From: Grifola frondosa
Taxonomy: Eukaryota; Basidiomycota; Agaricomycetes; Polyporales; Grifolaceae
Length of the DNA stretch: 64,000 nt
NCBI GenBank assembly: GCA_001683735.1
Contig: LUGG01000009.1
Span: 620,001 to 684,000 of the forward strand
Direction: 5' to 3'
How positions within the stretch are numbered: the stretch's first letter is position 1; the number at the start of each line of letters is the position of its first letter. The translations under genes and the position numbers were made by a program. The notes beneath the pieces were generated by a model. The model was not told the DNA's origin, made no database searches, and saw nothing but the letters and a program-made list of their open reading frames with translations. Positions 54,998-64,000 of this stretch are shown piece by piece.

Positions 54998-57900
54998 ATG
55001 CCAAACCAGCTATCCATTCCCTCCAAGAAAACATCTTTGATTCAAATTCGACAAGCAGTGCGAGAATATATTCTCAGCAAACACACTGACACGCATCCCG
55101 ATGCGTTTAGATGGGACATTGGCCGCTGGGAGGCGCTGCGCAAGGATGCGGTTGGCGGTGTCCTCCATGTCGATCGTGTGAAGCCGTCTCTTATGTGCGC
55201 ATGCCTTGAGGATGTAGTATGTTCTTTAACTGATCCCTCGTAAAGCTATCACGCGCAGCTTGTATTCATTTTGACGAAACTGCCTCCTGATGTCGGTGGC
55301 ATAATATTACGTGTTTGTCATCTCCTGAGCCGTAGCTTGCGCAGATCGGCCTCGAAATATCCTACGCGCCCGCTTTCGACCCGAACGCGCTCCCAGTTAC
55401 CCTTTGCAATCTGGTGTATGAGCGCGCCTCCGTGCTGTTCAATCTGGCGGCATTGTCATCTCAGCTGGGTGCGGCCGAAGATCGCTCGACCCCCAGGGTC
55501 TAAAGCAGGCGATCGGTTTCTATCAGGCGAGTTCATTTCTCACTTCGCGGCAGTGCATTCCTGATGCCCATTTAAAAAATCAGAATGCTGCCGGCACTCT
55601 CGATTACATGGCTTCATCTGTCTTGCCACAGCTTTCCGCCTCGGTGACTGCAGAAGACATGCCTCCAGAGCTTACCGAGCCATCCATCAGGTGTTTACAA
55701 TCCTTGATGCTAGCACAGGCTCAGGAATGCGTGTGGCAAAGGGCCGTGATGGGTGGGAATCGTTGTCCATTTGAAACCTTCTATCTGCTCACTATGTTTA
55801 GACAATTACAAGAATGGACTAATCGCCAAACTCGCGATGAAGGTTGGCGCCGTGGCTGCTCTCATGAGGACAAGCTGATGTATTTGGCCGGTTCAGGTGT
55901 CGTCCCTCTACAGCGTAGCCGTTGTACACGTGAGGGATGCTTCGTCTTCTATCAGGCGCGCCTTTCCATCCGTGAGCGCTTCTTCAGCTTCCATTCTTGC
56001 GCAATTGTTTATGCTGAGCGTCGTAGCCATGGATTCCCCATATGGAGACTAAGCAGCTCCATTTCCAGGCAGCTGCGCAATACAGAAAGAGTGTCGACGA
56101 TCTGGAGGCGCATAGGTCGTTTATCACCCTGCGCGCCAAACTGCCCGTCTCGCTGACAGTTGGTTTCTTCAGGTATGGCCATGAAATTGCGCGGCTAGCG
56201 GAAGCCGAGGCGTTGGCCAAGAAGGGTTACGACGTCGCACGTCGCGGTGGCGTTGCACCTCCAGTTCTGCACGACATCAAAGTTAGTTCTGCGGACTGTT
56301 TCCGATTGCCGACTTGAACTCCTAATATCTTTCGATCACGACAGTCTGTGCTTGACAGCGTGCAGAAGAGCCTTGCGCGGGCAGAACGCGACAATGACCT
56401 GATATATCATCAAGAAGTTCCACCTGCTTCCGCATTGCCTCCCATCCAGGAGGTCTCCATGGTACAGCCGCTAGTTAACCCTTGTTTGACAGATCCCAAG
56501 AGCGCTATCGGCAGTGACAGCGTCATTTTCGGAGAGTTGCTCAGCTGGGGCGCTAAAACCGCAATCGGTGAGCATCATCGTTTTGTTGAATAAACGTCGC
56601 ACACTAAGCAGTGCCTTAACGTGTGTGCATACGAATTCGCGGGTGCAGAAATTTATGTTGATCGCCGTCAAAACTGGATCAAAGATGAATTGATTGATCG
56701 GGCACAGGCTTTAGACGACACGGCACACAGGTGAGCGGCGGATCTTCATCCTTACAACCGCTCGAATTTGCACGTTGCCAACATCATGACCCATTCTATG
56801 CTAGGACGTTAGAGTCGCTCCACTTGCCCGCCGCGCTCGAGGCGCTAGAAAAGCCCATTGGGTTACCTCCGAGTTTGTTAAAGAAGGCGGAAGATGTGAG
56901 GCTAGAGACGGGGCCTTCGAAGATAGAAACATTGATCCAGGATGTACGCACGCTTGCGAAGCACAGCGTGGAGATCCTTGATGAGGTGCGCTTGCCATCG
57001 AGTGTATCTATCCGTTGTTCTGTTGCTCTAATAATGCGGTGCGTAGGCGATGGACATCCTCGATCAGGAAGCGGAGGAAGATGAAGTGTTTCGCGCGGAA
57101 CACCCCGCTGATCGGCTACCTTCTCAGGACGCCAATGAAGAGCTGACGGGGAAGGAACAGCGATACCGCAGTATTCTCGATCAGGCGGGGAGCAGCGACG
57201 AGCTCGTGCGGCAGAAATGGGATGAATGGGAGAAGAACATAGTCCAGTTGACATGGAGCGAAGTAGGTGATCCATTTTTTTTTTGATGGTGTGGGTTATT
57301 GCTAATCATTGGGGTTCGTCGGCAGGCGGAGCTGGAAGCATGTGTCCCGTCGTCCACCGTATCCTTCCCTCGGCGGTCGGCCACAGGGACGACTCCAACA
57401 CAAATACATGCGAGGGCACTGCGCGTCATGCTGGAGACACTAGATGACATAACTCAAGCTCGGGGAGAATGTGTGACCCGAGCAAATCATCTCGCAGCCT
57501 CCGAGGACATCACTCCGCGCATCTTGAAAGCGGCCGCTGCAGTCGAGCGGTGGGTTGAGGTACAACCATCAATGTTCGAGGACGTACTGGACGAGGAGTT
57601 GGCCAAGTATGACAAGTTCCGGGTCGGCATAGATGAAGGCGAGCAGAAGCAGAGCGAATTACTAGAATCCATCAAGGTGGGACGGTTCCTTCCCGCGGCT
57701 GCTAGTGCTGATTTTTTTTATTTTTTGTAATTTTTTTTATGCAGGAGCGTAATACTTTGTTTCTAGAATCTCGGAAGGAAGACGCATCAGTGAAGGAACG
57801 CGAGCATGCCTTACAGTCTCTAGACCTGGCCTATCATAAATACAAGGAGATCGTCAAAAACCTGTATGAAGGATTGAAGGTAAATACTCTGAAATCTATC

Positions 57901-58302
57901 CGCGTAAATGAATTTTAACCCTGATCTATCCCAGTTCTATAACGATTTTTCAGAAATCCTCACGCATTTCAGGGACGGCTGTAAGGACTGGGTAAATGTG
58001 CGGCGACACGAAATACAGTGAGTTGTCCGTGCAGACGCCTGTCACATTCATTCTTAGCTTCTGTCCTTAGTTCGTTGGAACGGGCGATGGAGTCAGTGTC
58101 GTTGGAACCTGACATTGATGGCACCGCCGCGGAACACTCAACAGCGAACGATCGAAAGCAAATCACACAGCCACAGCCAGCGTACGACCTGCCCCCTCCA
58201 GATTCAGGCGAATGGGAAACTTTCAGCCTACCTCCTGGGCCATCTTCAATGTCCGTGAAGCATTCGATGTCGAATCGCGGGAAGAAAATGCGACAGCACT
58301 GA
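54998..58302 (+). CDS. BRO1-domain protein (Rim20/PalA or Bro1/Vps31 type)
   Basis: It starts MPNQLSIPSKKTSLIQIRQA. BRO1 domain: HPDAFRWDIGRWEALRKDAV, LVFILTKLPPDVG, ALPVTLCNLVYERASVLFNL, AALSSQLGAAEDRSTPQ, RCLQSLMLAQAQECVWQRAV, DNYKNGLIAKLAMK, KQLHFQAAAQYRKSVDDLEA, and EIARLAEAEALAKKGYDVAR. A V-domain-like helical half follows (VLDSVQKSLARAERDNDLIY .. LEALEKPIGLPPSLLKKAED). It ends with a short acidic/Pro tail (QPAYDLPPPDSGEWETFSLP). Known: BRO1 proteins bind ESCRT-III Snf7. Rim20/PalA links this to alkaline-pH signalling, Bro1 to endosomal deubiquitination. The short tail without a long Pro-rich arm favours Rim20, but I cannot exclude Bro1. All exons traced join in phase. Confidence 0.85.
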
Positions 58303-58594
58303 GGGCATTGTATGTAACTATTCGGAGATAAATCTATGCTAGATCTGCATGCGGTGTATAACGATATCTCTGTGTTCTCTTCTGCGGATGCGTAGAAGCA
58401 GCATATCGCCATGTCTTTGCATGCATCGCCTGCTATTCAAGTTGATTTTTGCTTGACTTCTTGACTCCGCCACACCTGAATATAATTTATGTCATTTCCT
58501 TTGACGCCCGCCACAGGCTCAGGCACAGGATATAAGTTAGAGCGCGTACGAACGTTGTGCAGCCAGTTCTGTCTTCGCTCTCGCTTGTAGCATC

Positions 58595-59550
58595 ATGGGA
58601 TCTCACAACCGTCGTCGCAGCAAGTCCTCTTCATCCTCTTCATCCTCGTCCTCGTCTGAAGACGAGGATAAGAAACATAGGAAGAACAAGCACGAAGATG
58701 CACACCCAACTTTCCCGAGTTATGCTGCAGGACGCAGCACAGAGGGCTACCTGGGGTTGCCTCCACCCTACTCCATCCCTCAAGGTGCTCCAGGCGTTGG
58801 CAGCATATCTGGTATCCACGAACCTACTCGCGACATGCCTCCGATGCCTCCGATGCCTCTGATGCCTCAGATCCCAGGACAGCATGGGGACACCTTTCCC
58901 GGAAGCCATATCCCGTCCTCTCCTCCGCCAGCCCACACACCCCCCGCCTCGGGCTACCGTGTCCCGCTGAGTACGACGATGCCATTCCCTCCCGTCCAGC
59001 AGACCGGCCCGCCCGTGAGCATCGACGCCGACGGACGCTCTCCAATCTTCATCGGCTCTGCCATCTTCCCCAGTTCCGTCCACCCGTGCAAGATCGTGCC
59101 CACCCTGAACCCTCCATGCCGTGTCCCCTATGGGGGTGGCGAGTACGAGCATCACGGCCGCTACGATCTGCTGCCGTTCGATCCTAATACGATGGAGTTC
59201 GTCCCGACGTCGCACGGCCAGATCCCACCTGGCAGGAGACCGATAGACGGGGGTTATGAAGAGTCTGGTGGGAAATTGTACCATGCTGTAGCGACCGTTC
59301 AAGGAGTCAAGGTACCTGGAAAGGCTGGACCGCATCTTGTACGCTGAATTTATATTTCTCTCGACGGGTGGTTGTTGACGATATGTAATCCCTAGGGCGG
59401 GTGTAATGTTGCATTCGGCGGCCAAGAACACCAGGTGACCAGTGGCTACGATATATTGTGTGTATTTGTTCATTTCTGCACATGTTCTGCTAGACAGCTA
59501 ACTGCTTCACAGGTGCTGGAGGTAAACATACGGCGAAATCTTCAGTATAG
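58595..59550 (+). CDS. DUF3421/DM9-repeat protein
   Basis: It starts MGSHNRRRSK followed by a run of 11 Ser and EDED,KK, then a Pro/Met-rich linker (PPMPPMPLMPQIPGQ) and an ordered half: VSIDADGRSPIFIGSAIF, KIVPTLNPPCRVPYGGGEYE, PIDGGYEESGGKLYHAVATV and VKVPGKAGPHL. After introns comes GGCNVAFGGQEHQVTSGYDI with a short tail AGGKHTAKSSV and the stop at 59550. The P-x-GA-x3-GG...LY...GK...V.FGG.E pattern is the DM9/DUF3421 fold. Animal members (mosquito PRS1, oyster lectins) bind mannose or respond to microbes, but the fungal role is unknown. There is no signal peptide, so it is probably cytosolic. Confidence 0.75.
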
Positions 59551-59723
59551 TCGGGACTTTCTCTGTATGACGACTCCTTGCTATATGCTCTGTACAGAAT
59601 GACATGTAGAAACATGTGTAACATCATGTATTCGAAAGATATATATCTGATTGTCAAACTTGTAATTATCGTACTGCAAACTTGCGTGGATATGGTTTGG
59701 GTATTATGCTACAGACGTCTAAG

Positions 59724-61774
59724 TTACGCTTCATTACCTAGCCAGGAGGATTCTCCCCGAGGAGTGGAGCACGCAGAACAAGCGAGGTGTTCTGGTTCAT
59801 TGGACCTAGCGTATGCAGTGAATCAGCTTCCGCTTCGGATTGGTGCAGTTCGCACGAACACTTACAAGGTACACACGAGACATGTCCAACCACCATCACC
59901 GGTACCGCTGATGAGCTCACGGACATGTCCAAATGGGCTGGGATTGTTCCGGGGAGGCATTGCAAGTGGACGTGCTTCGCCTCCCAATCGCCGCCCATCA
60001 CCGGCCATACCCAGAGACTCCTGCTTCCTCGACCGCATCTCATCTTGTACCATGGCGCCATACGGCAGCTTCCGCTTTCCTGTCGACTTTGGTGATGCTC
60101 CGTTAGACCGCAGCCAGTCGCTCAACCCCGTCTGCTTTCCAGAACCTTTCGAAACTCTATCGGAATCACTAGCGCGCATAGGTACTACTGCGGTGCTCGG
60201 ACCTGCCCTAGGCAGTAGCTGGACATCGCAGGAATCCGGACGGGGGCACTCTTCGTCCGAGGAGATTTCTATAACACCGACGGCCGCGCTAGATGACGAG
60301 GGTCCCGCGTGCGGGAATATGAAGTCTGACGAATAGTCGGTTCCTGAAACTTTCAGACCTTCCAAGTCTGCGGCTGTCGTGCCCTCGAGCATCACGCGGC
60401 GGCGGTCCTGGTCCGTCTCAGACACGCCCTCGAATTCATCAGCGTCTTCAGAATCATCTTGAGGTCCTAATGCGTTGGCCTTCCCCTGCAGCGCCTGTAA
60501 TCGACGCTCAATCGCCAGCGCCCTCTCTTCTCGGGCGCGCTTGCTATCTCGTATTCATCAGCGGAAAGACCCACGGCGGAGTGAGAAAGCATGGGCGCGC
60601 CTTCCGGCTTTCTTCCTAAACCCCGTCCCAACTTTTTTCTGCTCTTCATCGCTAATGTCCTCGTTGAGTGCATGTCCCGAACCCTTGAACGTGCCTTGGG
60701 CAGTGACGCGCGATCCAGCCTTCCGCTTTTTTGCTGTCTGTGCGCCTGTGTGGTTGGACGGACCTGTTGATTGGCGCGCTCGCCGGCGGCGCATAGAAGT
60801 TGGACGAGCACGAGTCTGTGCACCTCCACACTGTGATTGAATAGAAAGTGAGTGGCAGCCTCGGTTCAAGGAGCGCCCCGAGAAGTCGCAGGATTGCAGA
60901 ACAAGGTTCAGTGTGACAAGATGATATGGAAGCACACCGGTAGTTTTCCTATGCTTCTCGTCAAAAGTAGGGGAGGGCTCTGACGTACCATATACTCCGG
61001 AAGGTCGTCTGCGTCCAGGCTCTGGCTCCCAACTCTAGCAGAGTCTGCGAGCCGCGTCCCAGAGGACCAATATCCTACCAGGTATTGAACTATAAGGGGA
61101 TGTAGCGCATAACACATAAGGGAAGTTACGAACCGTCACCGTAGTATCCCTTACTCTGCAGCGCTCTCACATCGCTCCGCAATTTGGCCCATAGCGTTTG
61201 GAAGGCTGGGCCATGGTTCATGTGCTAGACAAAGATATTGACATATTGACATGACATAATAGCTCAAGGGCGTACTTTGATGTGTGCAAGCTTGGATTGA
61301 TTTAAGTGACTGTGGGATCAGTCAAACTCAAACATCTAATACAACGACGTACTTCATGACAGAGCGTACTCATGAGCCAAGAAATCGGCAGAAAGGCTCC
61401 GCTTACACCACGGAGAACAAGCTCTGAGAGGGACCAATAACCGTCAATTAATCGCGTAGAATGACGGAATATCGTACTGACCAACAGTCTCCCCGTTGTT
61501 CCAATTCCTCCCCGCAAAGACCTTATTATGTTCATACTACATCGCCAGTTGGAAACATACCTCGACGCTGATATCCACCTTAGCAGCTTACCTCCTCGAA
61601 GCTATTCACTGCAAAACCGTTTGCCTTCATCACAGGCCTCACCTGCGCTGCCAAGGCGCGCAAAAGTTGTCTTGCGCCCTCTTGCGTTGCAAGGTCGTCG
61701 GCGGGGAGTGCGGTAATGAAGTTGATGTGAGGGTTTGGGTTCGTCTCGCGCTCGTTGAGCCTGACGTGGACCAT
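59724..61774 (-). CDS. WSS1: Wss1-type WLM metalloprotease with SIM and RanBP2 zinc finger
   Basis: It starts MVHVRLNERETNPNPHINFI. WLM domain: VRPVMKANGFAVNSFEE, NKVFAGRNWNNGETV, SWLMSTLCHE-LAHIK-HMNHGP (zinc-protease HELAH..H assembled across two introns), and AFQTLWAKLRSDVRALQSKG. Then YMCGGAQTRARPTSMRRRR, GFRKKAG-SKRAREERALAI, and a SUMO-interacting motif VIEISSDEE (about 60265). It ends in one RanBP2-type finger WTCLVCTLSNEPEHLACSAC with the stop at 59724. Known: Wss1/SPRTN-type proteases cleave DNA-protein crosslinks, guided by SUMO/DNA. All parts are intact. One 57-nt intron (60544-60600) appears to use GC..AG ends. The short gap to PFK suggests a shared promoter. Confidence 0.88.
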
Positions 61775-62060
61775 TGTGTTGGACTGAACGTTGACCGTGG
61801 CGATAATGGGAGGTGTGAAGACGCGTTCAGAGCCCGGGGTGCGGGCCCGGGCGTGTGGCGCCCGCTCGACGCGTCACCGAGCGCGTTCAGTTCTTACGCG
61901 CCGTCTATCCACCAAAGTGGTCCGTTCCGGATCAAGCCTCCTGTCCTACCTTACGCTTCTGCTTACTCTTGTACCATCACCACCGCTGCTACTCAGAGAG
62001 GCCGCTCTATTGCCGGCTTAAATGATCGAAATCGAGGCAAGCTATATCGCGCCATTCGCC
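61775..62060. promoter_or_regulatory. Divergent promoter, WSS1 / phosphofructokinase
   Basis: Only 286 bp separate the two start codons. It is inferred to carry both promoters. No TATA box or operator could be assigned with confidence. Confidence 0.5.
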
Positions 62061-64000
62061 ATGGCTGATCCCAGCAAAGAGAAGATGAGGCTCGCCGTGC
62101 TCACATCGGGAGGAGACAGCGCGGGGATGAACGCAGTCGTCCGTGCTGTAGTGAAGGCTGCAATTCTGAAGTGAGTCTGATGAACCTGACGAACTGTACT
62201 CCTTGCTATCTATGCGCGATGGGACGAGGCTCATGCTGTTCTTAGAGGATGCGAAACTTGGATAGTGCGCGAGGGCTACGAGGGACTCGTCCGTGGAAAC
62301 GCTGAAGGACATAGACACGTATCCGACAAAGGGATCTGTGTGTCGCACAAGGACGTCCACTTTCATGAGGAGACATTCTTACACCACCTCCGCTATGGAG
62401 ATGGTGAGCTGCTGAGAGACGGCACTGGCGATCACCCTGGTGGCAGGACGCTCAAAGGTCGGTATATCGTCCGCGTGGGTTGGGACGATGTCAGGGGCTG
62501 GTTTGCAGAGGTAAGTACCCAATCTCATATTCCCCCAGCGATTATACGGTTCAATATAAATATACGAGAGCTGATCAAATGCACAGGGTGGAACATTGAT
62601 CGGAACCGCACGTTCGGTTGCATTCCGCACTCGGGAGGGTCGTCTGACGGCAGCACAGAACATGATCAAAGAGGGCATTGATGCTCTCGTCGTGTGCGGA
62701 GGAGACGGCTCTTTGACAGGTGCAGACGTGTTCAGGTCTGAATGGCCCAAACTGGTTACAGAACTGCAATCGACAGGTAATATTTTCCCCGCTACTTCGT
62801 GGATACACCGCTCATCCCCTCTTAGGGAGGATCACTGAAGAGGAGGCACAGAAACACGCCCACCTCAAGATAGTCGGGCTTGTCGGCTCCATTGACAATG
62901 ACATGTCCATGACGGACCTTACGATTGGCGCGCCGACAGCGCTGCATAGGATCTGCGAGTCTATCGATAACATCAACTCCACTGCGTACTCGCATTCACG
63001 CGCATTTGTTCTGGAAGTCATGGGCAGGCACTGTGGGTGGCTTGCACTTATGGCTAGTGTCAGGTAAGGATTCGTGACGCAAACTAGAATGGGCCTCCAT
63101 ATTGATATTTTTCCTCCAGTTCCGGCGCAGACTTTATTTTCATTCCGGAGAACCCTCCGGATGCCGAAAAATGGGAGGACTCTATGTGCAAGATGATTCA
63201 GAGCGTAAGCAGGCAAGCGCTGTACTGCATACAATTCGTGCTGACACGTCCCGACAGCACCGAGATGTGGGGAAAAGGAAGACAATCGTCATCGTCGCTG
63301 AAGGCGCCGTTGACTCGAACCTCAAACCCATTCGTGCGGAATACGTCAAGGATGTCCTGACAAACCGCTTGGGACTGGATAGTAGAGTAACGACGTTAGG
63401 CCATACGCAGCGTGGCGGAAAGCCCTGTGCTTTTGATCGCATAATGGTGTGTGTGTTTCCTTTGTGTACCTCCCCTCGCTGACGAAATGGTTTATAGCCC
63501 ACGCTGCAAGGCGTGGAGGCGGTGAATGCTTTACTAGAAGCTACCCCTGACACCCCATCATACATGATCGGCATCCGAGAGAACAAGATCACTCGAGTGC
63601 CATTGATGGAAGCGGTCGAAATGGTCAGTGATTTTCTAACTTTGGAAGGAGATCTCAATGACATTGGCCTTCGTCTCGAATCTTAGACGCGCCAAGTCTC
63701 CGTGGCCATCGCGGAGAAGAATTTCCCAAAAGCGATGTCGCTCCGCGATCCTGAATTCAGTGAGAGTTTGGAAGGCTTCTTTGCGACGTCAATCCTTGAA
63801 AGCGAGCCGAAGTTGCCTCACCATCTCGTGAGTACATCTTTGATGGCAATCCTCATCTAGCTAATCGCCGGACGCTTCAGAGGATGCGCGTGGCTATCAT
63901 GCAGTGAGTCTTGCACTCCCATACTTTACATGAGACCGACACGTCCTCGAAAGCGTCGGGGCGCCTGCAGGTGGCATGAATGCCGCAACACGCGCGGCCG
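62061..64000 (+). CDS. PFK1: 6-phosphofructokinase alpha/N-terminal part, cut by window edge
   Basis: It starts [20 protein letters not shown], then [17 protein letters not shown]. Exon 1 ends at 62170, exon 2 is 62246-62510, exon 3 is 62587-62776, and exon 4 begins at 62826. Motifs: [54 protein letters not shown] (ATP site), [20 protein letters not shown] (catalytic Asp in IDNDM), [57 protein letters not shown] and [20 protein letters not shown]. Then [18 protein letters not shown] and [20 protein letters not shown], where the second half of the duplicated eukaryotic enzyme begins and the window ends. Reaction: fructose-6-phosphate plus ATP to fructose-1,6-bisphosphate, the main control step of glycolysis. 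Introns are all in phase, with no lesions. Confidence 0.93.

Noticed and set aside
1..64000. CRISPR arrays, rRNA or tRNA genes
   Set aside because: None seen. The repeats present are minisatellite, simple sequence or transposon ends.

Overview
This window is nuclear DNA of a filamentous basidiomycete, most likely an Agaricomycete. Genes are split by many introns of about 45-60 nt with GT..AG ends and CTNA-like branch sites. There is a KDZ transposase with the CxC2 cysteine cluster that is typical of mushroom-forming fungi. There are Agaricomycete-type HNH, GRF zinc-finger and WLM genes, and no operons, ribosome binding sites or CRISPR. I did not identify any tRNA or rRNA gene.

Layout. (1) 1-10.1 kb is mobile DNA on the minus strand: the 5' half of a Ty3/gypsy-type LTR retrotransposon running off the left edge, then a decayed KDZ transposase gene with CxC2, and a small unknown gene next to it. 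(2) 10.4-19.9 kb is an accessory island of three co-directional genes of unknown function: a family with no recognised domain, a lysine-rich protein with an HMG-box-like segment, and a GRF zinc-finger/coiled-coil protein. It is bounded by simple or tandem repeat arrays at 10.4-10.8 kb and 19.3-19.9 kb. (3) 20.2-22.7 kb is an amino-acid permease pseudogene carrying a TA-flanked MITE inside an exon. (4) 23.2-27.5 kb has an intact HNH-family gene and a membrane-anchored GH17 beta-1,3-glucanase. (5) 27.6-29.15 kb is a 1.53 kb non-autonomous DNA element with about 170-190 bp terminal inverted repeats and a 6 bp target duplication, inserted just upstream of the GH17 gene. (6) 29.6-43.2 kb is core genome: RhoGAP, eIF3j, PWP1, sulfite oxidase, a DUF1748 mitochondrial-type small protein, an alpha/beta hydrolase and a conserved unknown gene. 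(7) 44-54 kb is cell-surface and secreted functions plus gene-poor DNA: a GPI-type pepsin-like protease, a GH5 exo-beta-1,3-glucanase, and two tandem paralogous small proteins of unknown function. (8) 55-64 kb is core genome again: a BRO1-domain protein (Rim20/PalA or Bro1 type), a DUF3421/DM9 protein, a Wss1-type WLM protease with SUMO-interacting and RanBP2 zinc-finger motifs, and the N-terminal half of 6-phosphofructokinase, cut by the right edge.

The genes do not form one pathway. A loose theme is wall and surface remodelling (GH17, GH5, RhoGAP, surface protease). A cross-cutting observation is that many otherwise well-conserved reading frames, including those of PWP1 and a RhoGAP, are broken by loss of exactly one base, mostly in short G/C runs. 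Other genes in the same window (GH17, HNH, eIF3j, sulfite oxidase, GH5, BRO1, WLM, PFK) splice cleanly. The one-base losses may be sequence errors. The MITE, an in-frame stop in the permease and the heavier KDZ damage look like true decay.
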